Positions 52,405 to 62,629 of a DNA stretch of 64,000 bases are shown here, piece by piece; position 1 is the stretch's first letter, and each line of letters begins with the position of its first letter. The notes under the pieces were generated by a model that saw only the letters and a program-made list of their open reading frames with translations, was not told the origin of the DNA and searched no databases. The stretch comes from Pseudomonas guariconensis (GTDB taxonomy: Bacteria > Pseudomonadota > Gammaproteobacteria > Pseudomonadales > Pseudomonadaceae). The DNA lies in the NCBI RefSeq assembly GCF_024127895.1, contig NZ_JAMYBK010000009.1, forward strand, positions 62,001 through 126,000, in the 5' to 3' direction. A program made the position numbers and the translations under genes.

Positions 52405-53750
52405 TGAACAACCCGCAAACCGCTGTCGGAAATTGCCTCGACGTCCAGTCGTTCATCAACGGCCAGCCACTGTCCCGCTACCAGTGGCGGGTAGTGATCC
52501 TGTGTTTCCTGATCGTTTTCCTCGATGGCCTGGACACCGCTGCCATGGGCTTCATCGCCCCGGCCCTGTCCCAGGAATGGGGGATCGACCGCGCCAGCCT
52601 GGGCCCGGTGATGAGCGCCGCGCTGATCGGCATGGTATTCGGCGCCCTGGGTTCCGGGCCGTTGGCCGACCGCTTCGGGCGCAAGGGCGTGCTGGTGGGG
52701 GCGGTACTGGTTTTCGGCGGCTTCAGCCTGGCCTCGGCCTACGCCAGCAATGTCGACCAACTGCTGGTGCTGCGCTTCCTGACCGGCCTGGGGCTGGGCG
52801 CCGGCATGCCCAATGCCACCACGCTGCTGTCCGAATACACCCCTGAGCGGCTCAAGTCGCTGCTGGTGACCAGCATGTTCTGCGGTTTCAACCTGGGGAT
52901 GGCCGGTGGGGGCTTCATTTCCGCCAAGCTGATCCCAGCCTATGGGTGGCACAGCCTGCTGGTGATCGGTGGCGTGCTGCCGTTGCTGCTGGCCCTGGTG
53001 CTGATGGCCTGGCTGCCGGAGTCGGCGCGCTTTTTGGTGGTACGCAACCGGGGCAATGACCGGGTACGCAAGACCCTGGCGCCTATCGCGCCAGGCGTGG
53101 TGGCCCAGGCTGCCAGTTTCAGCGTGCCGGAGCAGAAGGTGGTGGCGGCGCGCAATGTCTTTGCGGTGATCTTCTCCGGTAGCTATGGCCTGGGCACCGT
53201 GCTGCTGTGGTTGACCTACTTCATGGGCCTGGTGATCGTCTACCTGCTGACCAGCTGGCTGCCGACCCTGATGCGCGACAGCGGCGCCAGCCTGGAGCAG
53301 GCGGCGTTCATCGGGGCGCTGTTCCAGTTCGGCGGGGTACTCAGCGCGGTGGCGGTGGGCTGGGCCATGGACCGCTTCGACCCGCACAAGGTCATCGGCA
53401 TCTTCTACTTGCTGGCCGGGGTGTTCGCCTACGCGGTGGGGCAGAGCCTGGGCAACATCACCTTGCTTGCCACCCTGGTGCTGATCGCCGGTATGTGCGT
53501 GAACGGTGCGCAATCGGCCATGCCATCGCTGGCGGCGCGGTTCTACCCGACCCAAGGGCGAGCCACCGGGGTGTCCTGGATGCTCGGCATTGGCCGTTTC
53601 GGCGCGATCCTGGGGGCTTGGAGCGGTGCGACGCTGCTGGGGTTGGGGTGGAATTTCGAGCAGGTGCTGACGGCGCTGCTGGTACCGGCGGCGCTGGCGA
53701 CGGTGGGGGTGATCGTGAAAGGGAGGGTGAGTCACGCTGACGCGACCTGA
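52404..53750 (+). CDS. pcaK: PcaK, 4-hydroxybenzoate/protocatechuate transporter
   Basis: A 448-residue 12-TM MFS permease of the aromatic acid:H+ symporter family. Seen: FLDGLDTAAMGFIAPALSQEWGI (DGxDxxxxGxxxP motif of AAHS transporters, about 45-65), GPLADRFGRKGVLVGAV (MFS motif A), LPESARFLV. PcaK imports 4-hydroxybenzoate and protocatechuate and acts as a chemotaxis sensor in P. putida. It has its own PcaR box, with 182 nt between its stop and pcaI. Confidence 0.94.
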   Translation: MNNPQTAVGNCLDVQSFINGQPLSRYQWRVVILCFLIVFLDGLDTAAMGFIAPALSQEWGIDRASLGPVMSAALIGMVFGALGSGPLADRFGRKGVLVGAVLVFGGFSLASAYASNVDQLLVLRFLTGLGLGAGMPNATTLLSEYTPERLKSLLVTSMFCGFNLGMAGGGFISAKLIPAYGWHSLLVIGGVLPLLLALVLMAWLPESARFLVVRNRGNDRVRKTLAPIAPGVVAQAASFSVPEQKVVAARNVFAVIFSGSYGLGTVLLWLTYFMGLVIVYLLTSWLPTLMRDSGASLEQAAFIGALFQFGGVLSAVAVGWAMDRFDPHKVIGIFYLLAGVFAYAVGQSLGNITLLATLVLIAGMCVNGAQSAMPSLAARFYPTQGRATGVSWMLGIGRFGAILGAWSGATLLGLGWNFEQVLTALLVPAALATVGVIVKGRVSHADAT

Positions 53751-53833
53751 TTTCAGGGGCATCAGCCATCAGCTATCCGCGCCCTACGGGCTTCTGTCGA
53801 TCGCGCGAATACTAAATAGTAGAGCAACAAATT

Positions 53834-53865
53834 GTTCGATAATCGAACGAAAGTGCGATTATCGG
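53834..53865. promoter_or_regulatory. PcaR operators upstream of pcaI
   Basis: GTTCGATAATCGAAC (53834-53848) and a reversed CCGATAATCGCAC (53853-53865) lie 67-98 nt before the pcaI start. This matches the arrangement at pcaR and marks PcaR control of the pcaIJF operon. Confidence 0.82.
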
Positions 53866-53931
53866 ATTGTAAGCGACCCGCCAGCCTCCTTAATCTGAGC
53901 TCAACGTAGCACCCTGACCAGGAGTCTCCAC

Positions 53932-54792
53932 ATGGCTGCAATCCTCCCGCTTCACGACGCCGTGAAGCAATTCATCCAGGATGGCGATACCGTCGCCCTC
54001 GAAGGCTTCACCCACCTGATCCCGACCGCCGCCGGCCACGAGATCATTCGCCAGGGCAAGCGGGAGTTGACCCTGGTGCGCATGACCCCGGACCTGATCT
54101 ACGACCAGCTGATCGGTGCCGGTTGCGCCCGCAAGTTGATCTTCTCCTGGGGCGGCAACCCAGGTGTCGGCTCGCTGCACCGCCTGCGCGATGCGGTGGA
54201 GAAACACTGGCCCCACGCGATCGAGATCGAGGAGCACAGTCACGCCGACCTGGCCAACGCCTACGTCGCCGGTGCCTCGGGCCTGCCGTTCGCAGTGCTG
54301 CGCGCCTACGCCGGCTCCGACCTGCCGAAGGTCAACCCCCTGATCAAGAGCGTCACCTGCCCGTTCACTGGCGAAGTGCTCGCCGCCGTGCCGTCGGTAC
54401 GGCCAGACGTCACCGTGATCCACGCGCAGAAGGCCGACCGCAAGGGCAACGTGCTGCTGTGGGGCATCCTGGGCGTGCAGAAGGAAGCTGCTCTTGCAGC
54501 CAAGCGCTGCATCGTCACCGTCGAGGAGATCGTCGACGACCTGCAGGCGCCGATGAACGCCTGCGTCCTGCCGACCTGGGCGATCAGCGCGGTCTGCCTG
54601 GTGCCCGGTGGCGCCCATCCGTCCTACGCCCATGGCTACTACGAGCGCGACAACCGCTTCTACCAGGCCTGGGACCCGATCGCCCGCAACCGTGAGTCGT
54701 TCACCGCCTGGATCGATACCTACATCCGTGGCACCGCCGACTTCAACGAATTCAAGGCCAAGCTGGCCAGCACCGCGGAGGCTGCGCAATGA
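53932..54792 (+). CDS. pcaI: 3-oxoadipate CoA-transferase, alpha subunit
   Basis: A 286-residue A-subunit of the succinyl-CoA:3-oxoadipate CoA-transferase, activating beta-ketoadipate. Seen: DGDTVALEGFTHLIPTAAGHEIIRQGKREL (alpha-subunit motif), FSWGGNPGVGSLHR and GNVLLWGILGVQKEAALAAKR. Starts at an ATG after AGGAGTCTCCAC, 67 nt past the PcaR sites. The stop overlaps pcaJ (ATGA). Confidence 0.95.
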   Translation: MAAILPLHDAVKQFIQDGDTVALEGFTHLIPTAAGHEIIRQGKRELTLVRMTPDLIYDQLIGAGCARKLIFSWGGNPGVGSLHRLRDAVEKHWPHAIEIEEHSHADLANAYVAGASGLPFAVLRAYAGSDLPKVNPLIKSVTCPFTGEVLAAVPSVRPDVTVIHAQKADRKGNVLLWGILGVQKEAALAAKRCIVTVEEIVDDLQAPMNACVLPTWAISAVCLVPGGAHPSYAHGYYERDNRFYQAWDPIARNRESFTAWIDTYIRGTADFNEFKAKLASTAEAAQ

Positions 54793-55567
54793 GCTATTCC
54801 ACTTCCGAAATGATGACCGTCGCCGCTGCCCGTCGCCTGCGCAACGGCGCTGTCTGCTTCGTCGGCATCGGCCTGCCGTCCAAGGCCGCCAACCTGGCGC
54901 GCCTGACCTCGTCGCCGGATGTGGTGCTGATCTACGAATCCGGCCCGATCGGTGCCAAGCCCAGTGTGCTGCCGCTGTCCATCGGCGATGGCGAGCTGGC
55001 CGAGACCGCCGACACCGTGGTAGCCACCGGCGAGATCTTCCGCTACTGGCTGCAGGGCGGGCGTATCGATGTCGGTTTCCTCGGCGCGGCCCAGGTCGAC
55101 CGCTTCGGCAACATCAACACCACGGTGGTCGGTGACTACCACGCACCGAAGACCCGCCTGCCGGGCGCCGGCGGTGCGCCGGAGATCGCCGGTTCCGCCA
55201 AGCAGGTGCTGATCATCCTCAAGCAGTCGCAGCGGGCCTTCGTCGACAAGCTGGACTTCATCACCTCGGTCGGCCACGGCGAGGGCGGCGATTCGCGCAA
55301 GCGCCTGGGCCTGCCGGGTGACGGCCCGGTCGGCATCATCACCGACCTGTGCATCATGGAGCCGGAAGCCGGTACCCACGAGTTCGTGGTCACTTCGATC
55401 CACCCGGGTGTGACCCGCGAGCAGATCGTCGCCGCCACCGGCTGGCCGATCCGTTTCGCCGAGAACGTGCAGACCACCGCCGAACCTTCCGAGGTCGAGC
55501 TGTCGGCCCTGCGTGACCTGGAAGCCCGTACCGCCGCCGCCCACGGCCAGAAGGCAGGAGAAGCCTG

Positions 55568-55568
<1 letters not shown>
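54789..55568 (+). CDS. pcaJ: 3-oxoadipate CoA-transferase, beta subunit
   Basis: A 259-residue B-subunit forming the active transferase with PcaI. It carries the family serine-glutamate-glycine region: VLIYESGPIGAKPSVLPLSIGDGELAETAD (about 52-82), where the catalytic Glu lies in YESGPIG, and GRIDVGFLGAAQVDRFGNINTT. Overlaps pcaI by ATGA and pcaF by TGATG, so the trio is strictly coupled. Confidence 0.95.
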
Positions 55569-56770
<1,202 letters not shown>

Positions 56771-56802
56771 CCGCGTGGTGTCGGGCCCGCTCCGATACCT
56801 GT

Positions 56803-56827
56803 CTGGGAGCTGCAAGGCAGCCCCCAG
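56803..56827. terminator. Imperfect GGGGCTGC-type hairpin after pcaF
   Basis: CTGGGAGCTGC-AAG-GCAGCCCCCAG, with a single mismatch. Member of the recurring intergenic hairpin family. Confidence 0.5.
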
Positions 56828-56855
56828 ATTCAGCGCTCTGCCAGGCCCCACGGGT

Positions 56856-56911
56856 ACTGCCTAGGTGATAGCGGAACGAGAGTGTTACTAAGTGTGTCTA
56901 GACTAGGCAGT
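56856..56911. promoter_or_regulatory. Inverted repeat upstream of pcaT
   Basis: ACTGCCTAG (56856-56864) and CTAGGCAGT (56903-56911) are exact 9-bp inverted arms 38 bp apart, 22 nt before pcaT. It could be an operator (LysR-like or another) for a pcaTBDC promoter distinct from the PcaR boxes, which I do not see here. Confidence 0.4.
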
Positions 56912-56933
56912 GACCCTCCAGGAGTGAAACGCC

Positions 56934-58223
56934 ATGACCTCAGCCTATTACACCGGCGAAGAGCGCAGTAAGCGGATCTTCGCCATCGTCGGTGCCTCTT
57001 CGGGCAACCTGGTGGAATGGTTCGACTTCTATGTCTACGCCTTCTGCGCGATCTACTTCGCCCCGGCCTTCTTCCCCTCCGACGACCCCACCGTGCAACT
57101 GCTCAATACCGCCGGCGTGTTCGCCGCCGGGTTCCTGATGCGGCCCATCGGTGGCTGGATCTTCGGCCGCCTGGCCGACCGCCACGGGCGCAAGAATTCG
57201 TTGATGATCTCGGTGCTGATGATGTGCGCCGGTTCGCTGCTCATCGCTTGCCTGCCGACCTATGCCAGCATCGGTACCTGGGCGCCGGCCCTGCTGCTGT
57301 TCGCGCGGCTGGTGCAGGGGCTGTCGGTGGGGGGCGAGTATGGCACCACCGCGACCTACATGAGCGAGGTGGCCTTGCGCGGGCAGCGCGGTTTCTTCGC
57401 CTCGTTCCAGTACGTGACCCTGATCGGTGGCCAGTTGCTGGCGGTGCTGGTGGTGGTGATCCTGCAGCAAATGCTCAGCGAGGACGAACTGCGTGCCTGG
57501 GGTTGGCGCATTCCCTTCGTGGTCGGCGCCGTCGCCGCGCTGATCTCGCTGATGCTGCGCCGTTCGCTGAAGGAAACCAGCAGCGCCGAAACCCGACAGG
57601 ACAAGGACGCCGGGTCCATCGGCGGGCTGTTTCGCAACCACGCCGCGGCCTTCGTCACGGTGCTCGGCTACACGGCCGGTGGTTCGCTGATCTTCTACAC
57701 CTTCACCACCTACATGCAGAAGTACCTGGTCAATACGGCCGGCATGCATGCCAAGAATGCCAGCTTCGTGATGACCGGTGCGCTGTTCCTGTACATGTGC
57801 ATGCAGCCCTTCTTCGGCATGCTCTCCGACCGTATCGGCCGGCGTAATTCCATGCTGCTGTTCGGCGCCCTGGGTACGTTGTTCACCGTGCCGCTGCTGA
57901 TGGCGCTGAAGACCGTGACCAGCCCGATCATGGCCTTCGTGCTGGTGACCCTGGCGTTGTGCATCGTCAGTTTCTATACCTCCATCAGCGGCCTGGTGAA
58001 GGCCGAGATGTTCCCGCCGCAGGTGCGTGCCCTGGGAGTGGGGCTGGCTTATGCCGTGGCCAACGCAGTGTTCGGCGGCTCGGCCGAATATGTGGCCCTG
58101 GGCTTGAAAACCCTGGGCATGGAGAACACCTTCTACTGGTACGTGACGGCCATGATGGCCGTGGCCTTCCTGTTCAGCCTGCGCCTGCCGAAGCAGGCGG
58201 CGTACCTGCACCACGATCATTGA
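56934..58223 (+). CDS. pcaT: PcaT, MFS dicarboxylate (beta-ketoadipate) transporter
   Basis: A 429-residue metabolite:H+ symporter (MHS) MFS permease. Seen: [18 protein letters not shown] (MHS motif), [28 protein letters not shown] (MFS motif A), and [15 protein letters not shown]. In P. putida PcaT takes up beta-ketoadipate and similar dicarboxylates. Good ribosome site CAGGAGTGAAACGCC. Followed 9 nt later by pcaB. Confidence 0.93.
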   Translation: MTSAYYTGEERSKRIFAIVGASSGNLVEWFDFYVYAFCAIYFAPAFFPSDDPTVQLLNTAGVFAAGFLMRPIGGWIFGRLADRHGRKNSLMISVLMMCAGSLLIACLPTYASIGTWAPALLLFARLVQGLSVGGEYGTTATYMSEVALRGQRGFFASFQYVTLIGGQLLAVLVVVILQQMLSEDELRAWGWRIPFVVGAVAALISLMLRRSLKETSSAETRQDKDAGSIGGLFRNHAAAFVTVLGYTAGGSLIFYTFTTYMQKYLVNTAGMHAKNASFVMTGALFLYMCMQPFFGMLSDRIGRRNSMLLFGALGTLFTVPLLMALKTVTSPIMAFVLVTLALCIVSFYTSISGLVKAEMFPPQVRALGVGLAYAVANAVFGGSAEYVALGLKTLGMENTFYWYVTAMMAVAFLFSLRLPKQAAYLHHDH

Positions 58224-58232
58224 GGACGCTTC

Positions 58233-59585
58233 ATGAGCAACCAGCTGTTCGACGCCTACTTCACCGCGCCGGCCATGCGCGAGATCTTCTCCGACCGTGG
58301 CCGCCTGCAGGGCATGCTCGACTTCGAGGCAGCCCTGGCCCGCGCCGAAGCGGCCGTCGGGCTGGTGCCGCACAGCGCGGTGGCGGCCATCGAGGCCGCC
58401 TGCCAGGCGGAGCGCTACGACCCTCGTGCCCTGGCCGAGGCCATCGCCATCGCCGGCAACTCGGCGATCCCGCTGGTCAAGGCGTTGGGCAAGGTGGTCG
58501 CCAGTGGCGTGCCCGAGGCCGAGCGCTACGTGCACCTGGGGGCCACCAGCCAGGACGCCATGGACACGGGGCTGGTCCTGCAACTGCGTAACGCCCTGGC
58601 ATTGATCGAAGCGGACCTGGCCAGGCTGGCCGACAGCCTGGCCCGCCAGGCCCTGCAGCACGCCGACACGCCGTTGGTGGGGCGCACCTGGTTGCAGCAT
58701 GCCACGCCAGTGACCCTGGGCATGAAGCTGGCCGGCATGCTGGGGGCGGTGACCCGTCATCGCCAACGCCTGCAGGCGCTGCGCCCGCGCTTGCTGTGCC
58801 TGCAGTTCGGCGGTGCTTCCGGCACGCTCGCGGCATTGGGCAGCAAGGCCTTGCCGGTGGCCGAGGCATTGGCCGGGCAACTGGCGCTGGCCCTGCCCGA
58901 GCAGCCCTGGCACACCCAGCGTGACCGCCTGGTGGAGTTCGCCACGGTGCTGGGGATGGTCGCCGGCAGCCTGGGCAAGTTCGGCCGTGACGTCAGCCTC
59001 TTGATGCAGACCGAGGCGGGGGAGCTGTTCGAGCCGGCGGCACCGGGCAAGGGCGGTTCCTCGACCATGCCGCACAAGCGCAACCCGGTGGGGGCGGCGG
59101 TGCTGATCGGTGCCGCCACCCGTGTGCCGGGCCTCGTCGCCACCTTGCTGACGGCCATGCCCCAGGAGCACGAGCGCAGCCTGGGCCTGTGGCATGCCGA
59201 GTGGGAAACCCTGCCGGAAATCTGCTGCCTGGTCTCTGGCGCCCTGCACCAGGCCCAGTCGATCGTCGAGGGCATGGAGGTGGATGCCGCGCGCATGCGC
59301 CGCAACCTCGACCTTACCCAGGGCCTGGTGCTGGCCGAGGCGGTTAGCATCGTCCTGGCCCAACGCCTGGGGCGCGACCATGCCCATCACTTGCTGGAAC
59401 AATGCTGCCAGCGTGCCGTGGCCGAACAGCGCCACCTGCGCGCCGTGCTCGGCGACGATGCGCAGGTCACTGCGCAGTTGTCTGCCGAAGCGCTCGACCG
59501 TTTGCTCGACCCTGCCCATTACCTCGGCCAGGCCCGCGTCTGGGTGGCACGCGCCGTGGCTGAACACCAACGTTTCACTGCCTGA
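58233..59585 (+). CDS. pcaB: 3-carboxy-cis,cis-muconate cycloisomerase
   Basis: A 450-residue fumarase/aspartase-superfamily enzyme converting carboxymuconate to gamma-carboxymuconolactone. Superfamily signature GSSTMPHKRNP (about 269-279). N-terminal LFDAYFTAPAMREIFSDRGRLQGML, and SQDAMDTGLVLQL region. The catalytic Ser/His-containing loops are intact. 11 nt before pcaD, with AAGGAG. Confidence 0.95.
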   Translation: MSNQLFDAYFTAPAMREIFSDRGRLQGMLDFEAALARAEAAVGLVPHSAVAAIEAACQAERYDPRALAEAIAIAGNSAIPLVKALGKVVASGVPEAERYVHLGATSQDAMDTGLVLQLRNALALIEADLARLADSLARQALQHADTPLVGRTWLQHATPVTLGMKLAGMLGAVTRHRQRLQALRPRLLCLQFGGASGTLAALGSKALPVAEALAGQLALALPEQPWHTQRDRLVEFATVLGMVAGSLGKFGRDVSLLMQTEAGELFEPAAPGKGGSSTMPHKRNPVGAAVLIGAATRVPGLVATLLTAMPQEHERSLGLWHAEWETLPEICCLVSGALHQAQSIVEGMEVDAARMRRNLDLTQGLVLAEAVSIVLAQRLGRDHAHHLLEQCCQRAVAEQRHLRAVLGDDAQVTAQLSAEALDRLLDPAHYLGQARVWVARAVAEHQRFTA

Positions 59586-59596
59586 AGGAGACCGCT

Positions 59597-60388
59597 GTGG
59601 CGCATTTGCAACTGGCCGATGGCGTACTGCATTACCAACTCGACGGCCCGGCGCATGCCCCGGTGCTGGTGTTGTCCAACTCGCTGGGGACCGACCTGCA
59701 CATGTGGGATACCCAGATCCCGGCCTGGAGCGAGCATTTTCGCGTGTTGCGCTACGACACCCGTGGCCATGGCGGTTCGCTGGTGACCGAGGGGCCGTAC
59801 AGCATCGAGCAACTGGGGCGCGACGTGTTGGCCCTGCTCGATGCTCTGGACATCCACAAGGCGCATTTCGTCGGGCTGTCGATGGGCGGGCTGATCGGCC
59901 AGTGGCTGGGCATCAACGCCAGCAGCCGCCTGCTGAGCCTGACCCTGTGCAATACCGCCGCGAGGATCGCCAACGACGAGGTGTGGAACACCCGTATCGA
60001 CACCGTGCTCAAGGGCGGGCGCCAGGCCATGGTCGACCTGCGCGATGCCTCCATCGCCCGTTGGTTCACGCCCGGTTTCGCCCAGGCCGAGCCGGAGCAG
60101 GCCCAGCGCATCTGCCACATGCTGGCGCAGACCGCCCCCGAAGGCTACGCGGCCAACTGCGCCGCGGTGCGTGATGCCGACTATCGCGAGCAACTGAACC
60201 GTATCCAGGTACCGACCTTGGTCGTTGCCGGTACCGAGGACGTGGTCACCACGCCAGAGCATGGCCGTTTCATGCAGGCGGGGATCCTCGGCGCCGAGTA
60301 TGCCGAGTTCCCGGCCGCGCACCTGTCCAACGTCGAGATCGGCGCGCCGTTCAGCCGCCGTGTGCTCGACTTCCTGCTGGCTCGCTGA
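59597..60388 (+). CDS. pcaD: 3-oxoadipate enol-lactonase
   Basis: A 263-residue alpha/beta-hydrolase producing beta-ketoadipate. Ser nucleophile: FVGLSMGGLIGQWLG (about 92-106); Asp/His in VVAGTEDVVTTPEHG and FPAAHLSNVE. GTG start at 59597 after AAGGAG. Separate from PcaC (not fused as in some actinobacterial PcaL). pcaC follows 10 nt downstream. Confidence 0.95.
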   Translation: MAHLQLADGVLHYQLDGPAHAPVLVLSNSLGTDLHMWDTQIPAWSEHFRVLRYDTRGHGGSLVTEGPYSIEQLGRDVLALLDALDIHKAHFVGLSMGGLIGQWLGINASSRLLSLTLCNTAARIANDEVWNTRIDTVLKGGRQAMVDLRDASIARWFTPGFAQAEPEQAQRICHMLAQTAPEGYAANCAAVRDADYREQLNRIQVPTLVVAGTEDVVTTPEHGRFMQAGILGAEYAEFPAAHLSNVEIGAPFSRRVLDFLLAR

Positions 60389-60398
60389 GGATCGCGGC

Positions 60399-60791
60399 AT
60401 GGACGAGAAACAACGCTACGAAGCCGGCATGCAGGTGCGCCGTGCCGTGCTTGGCGATGCCCACGTGGACCGCAGCCTGGAGAAGCTCAACGACTTCAAC
60501 GGCGAGTTCCAGGAGATGATCACCCGCCACGCCTGGGGCGATATCTGGACCCGCCCGGGCCTGGCGCGGCATACCCGCAGCCTGATCACCATCGCCATGC
60601 TGATCGGCATGAACCGCAACGAGGAACTCAAGTTGCACCTGCGTGCCGCGGCCAACAATGGCGTGACCCGGGACGAGATCAAGGAAGTGATCATGCAGAG
60701 CGCGATCTACTGCGGGATACCGGCGGCCAACGCGACCTTCCACCTGGCCGAGTCGGTGTGGGATGAGCTAGGGGTCGAATCGCGGGCCTGA
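60399..60791 (+). CDS. pcaC: Gamma-carboxymuconolactone decarboxylase
   Basis: A 130-residue enzyme removing CO2 from carboxymuconolactone to give the enol-lactone used by PcaD. The CMD fold is evident: RHAWGDIWTRPGLARHTRSLITIAMLIGMNRNEELKLHLRAAANNGVTRDEIKEVI, including His residues of the active site. Closes the pca operon, followed by a GGGGCTGC hairpin. Confidence 0.95.
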   Translation: MDEKQRYEAGMQVRRAVLGDAHVDRSLEKLNDFNGEFQEMITRHAWGDIWTRPGLARHTRSLITIAMLIGMNRNEELKLHLRAAANNGVTRDEIKEVIMQSAIYCGIPAANATFHLAESVWDELGVESRA

Positions 60792-60803
60792 TCCAGGATC
60801 CAG

Positions 60804-60822
60804 GGGGCTGCCTTGCAGCCCC
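60804..60822. terminator. GGGGCTGC hairpin after pcaC
   Basis: GGGGCTGC-CTT-GCAGCCCC, 8-bp perfect stem, 12 nt after pcaC and facing the minus-strand DUF962 gene. Same family as 21336 and others. Confidence 0.65.
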
Positions 60823-60824
60823 AG

Positions 60825-61349
60825 TCACACGGCGGCTTTCTTCTGACGCACCGCCACCGGCCCGGCATTGGCCTCCACGGCCCGCTTGAGTGCCGGGCAC
60901 AATCCCAGCATGAACGCCAACTCCGCCACCACGAACAGCGGCCCGATGATCAGCCCGCTGACATCGTCGACGAACGCCGGCTTGCGACCTTCGTAATAGT
61001 GCCCGACGAACTGGATGATCCAGCCCACCACGAACGCGCCCAGCCCGGCGCTCAGCCACAGCCCGGTAGCCTGCACCGCCAGCGCCTGCCCGGCCCACAG
61101 GCACAGCCCTAGCAGCGCGCCCATGACCAGCCCGAAGCGCAGGTCCAGGCGCAGGTAGAACCATACCGACGCCGCGGCCACCAGCAATGCCGGGGAGAGC
61201 CAGACACCGGCCAGTGCCCAGCCGGGCCGTGACAGGAGGATCGTCACCGCCAGCACGATCAGCGGGATGCCGACGAAATGGGTGGCGATGTTGCGTGGGT
61301 CGCGGTGATAGGCCGCGTATTGGCTCAGGTGATCGACGAGGCTTTTCAT
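60825..61349 (-). CDS. Mpo1-like DUF962 membrane protein
   Basis: A 174-residue protein with four or so TM segments. Conserved histidines: YAAYHRDPRNIATHFVGIP (about 12-30) and FVGHYYEGRKPAFVDD (about 115-130). These match the DUF962 family, whose yeast member Mpo1 is a dioxygenase in alpha-oxidation of 2-hydroxy fatty acids. A bacterial role is unproven. Convergent with pcaC. Confidence 0.85.
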   Translation of the reverse strand: MKSLVDHLSQYAAYHRDPRNIATHFVGIPLIVLAVTILLSRPGWALAGVWLSPALLVAAASVWFYLRLDLRFGLVMGALLGLCLWAGQALAVQATGLWLSAGLGAFVVGWIIQFVGHYYEGRKPAFVDDVSGLIIGPLFVVAELAFMLGLCPALKRAVEANAGPVAVRQKKAAV

Positions 61350-61453
61350 TGTCGTTCCTCCTTGGCGCCCTGGCAGGAGCGCGACGAATCGTTATGCATG
61401 AGCATAGCGCGAGGCCTGGCCTCCCGGAACCGTGCGGCGTTGATGCGCAGGCA

Positions 61454-62422
61454 TCAGCGCGGCGAATGATCGTGGCGCGGCTGCCGGTTGCCCTGGCGAG
61501 CGGAACTGCCTGTCGAGGAAGACTGGGTGTCGAGCTGGAGCAGGGTCTCGATCATCGCACGTGCCGCCGGCGACAGGCGATAGCCGCTGCGGCTGACCAC
61601 CCCGCAGCGCACGCTCAATACCTCCAGCCCCGGTGGCAGGTTGCGCCAGTGCAGGCGCACCAGGCGCCCAGTGGCCAGGTCTTCGGCCACCGCCTCCTCG
61701 CTGGCGCTGCCGATGGCATCGCTGGCCAGCACCACGCTGCGCAGCACCGCCAGGTGCTCGGTCTGCAGGTGCGGGGTGAAGTCGTTACGCCCGCTGAGGT
61801 TGGCCAGGCGCTTGCGCACGCCAGGCACGAGCAGGGCGCTGGCCAGCGGGTAAGCGAACAGGTCGTTGGTCGACAGGCTGTCCTTGGCCAGCAGTGGGTG
61901 CCCAGGGCGGCAGAAAAACAGGCCGGGGCGGGGCGTGAGCGGTTCGGTGTGGAAGTTCGGGTCGGCCTCGAACGGGCGGATGTCGTCGACGAAGAACTCG
62001 ATCTGCTCGCGGCGCAGGGCCTGGCCCAGGCGTTCGGCGTTGTCCACCAGCAGCGCGGTGCGGATCCCGGGATGCGCCGCGATGAAGTGCTGCAGGGCCT
62101 CGGGCACCAGGCGCACGGCCAGGGCCGGGCCGCTGCCGAAGTGCAGCTCGCCGGCGTCGAGCTTGGTCATCTGCAGCACCTCGTTGCTCAACTGCGCTGC
62201 GCCCTGCACCAGGCGCCGGGCGTGCTGCAGGACCACCTGGCCTTCGGGCGTGGGCTGCAGGTTCTTGCTGCCACGGTCCACCAGTGCGCAACCCAGCACC
62301 TGCTCCAGGCCCTGGATGGCGCGGCTGAAGGCCGGCTGGGTGATGCCCATGGCATCGGCGGCACGGACGAAGCTGCGGTATTCGGTGAGGGCAATGAAGT
62401 AGCGCAGCTGGCGGAGGTCCAT
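61454..62422 (-). CDS. LysR-family transcriptional regulator
   Basis: A 322-residue LTTR. wHTH: MDLRQLRYFIALTEYRSFVRAADAMGITQPAFSRAIQGLEQVLG (1-44), then the periplasmic-binding-like effector domain with NAERLGQALRREQIEFFV and PLASALLVPGVRKRL. The C-terminal tail is long and polar. The target is unknown. It is near the pca cluster and an OprD porin, so aromatic-acid metabolism is possible (inference). Confidence 0.88.
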   Translation of the reverse strand: MDLRQLRYFIALTEYRSFVRAADAMGITQPAFSRAIQGLEQVLGCALVDRGSKNLQPTPEGQVVLQHARRLVQGAAQLSNEVLQMTKLDAGELHFGSGPALAVRLVPEALQHFIAAHPGIRTALLVDNAERLGQALRREQIEFFVDDIRPFEADPNFHTEPLTPRPGLFFCRPGHPLLAKDSLSTNDLFAYPLASALLVPGVRKRLANLSGRNDFTPHLQTEHLAVLRSVVLASDAIGSASEEAVAEDLATGRLVRLHWRNLPPGLEVLSVRCGVVSRSGYRLSPAARAMIETLLQLDTQSSSTGSSARQGNRQPRHDHSPR

Positions 62423-62629
62423 GGTGAGGCTCTACGGCGGGTGGTCAGGGTTCGTTTTTAGCCTTGGCTTTATATAGCGTCAACATATTGGTTGGCTGTT
62501 TATTATTCGTTTTTGTTATTTTCATAGAAACCCGTTCGCGGGCAAGCCCCACAGGGCCTTGCAGGCATACCCTCGATGCTGGTCAGCCAAGCGGATTGGG
62601 GCTGCAAAGCAGCCCTGATTGCTCCGATA
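62423..62629. other. AT-rich gap between LysR and porin
   Basis: 207 bp. AT-rich at 62460-62530 (TTTATATAGCG, TTATTATTCG), likely the LysR promoter. It also has a partial REP (CGCGGGCAAGCCCCACAGG) and a GGGGCTGC hairpin at 62598-62615. No gene. Confidence 0.55.

Noticed and set aside
53750..53833. Possible promoter elements further upstream of pcaI
   Set aside because: AT-rich but I could not fix a convincing -35/-10 pair, so only the PcaR sites are reported.
56940..59570. 876-codon minus-strand frame opposite pcaT and pcaB
   Set aside because: Antisense shadow; the plus strand has intact pca enzymes.
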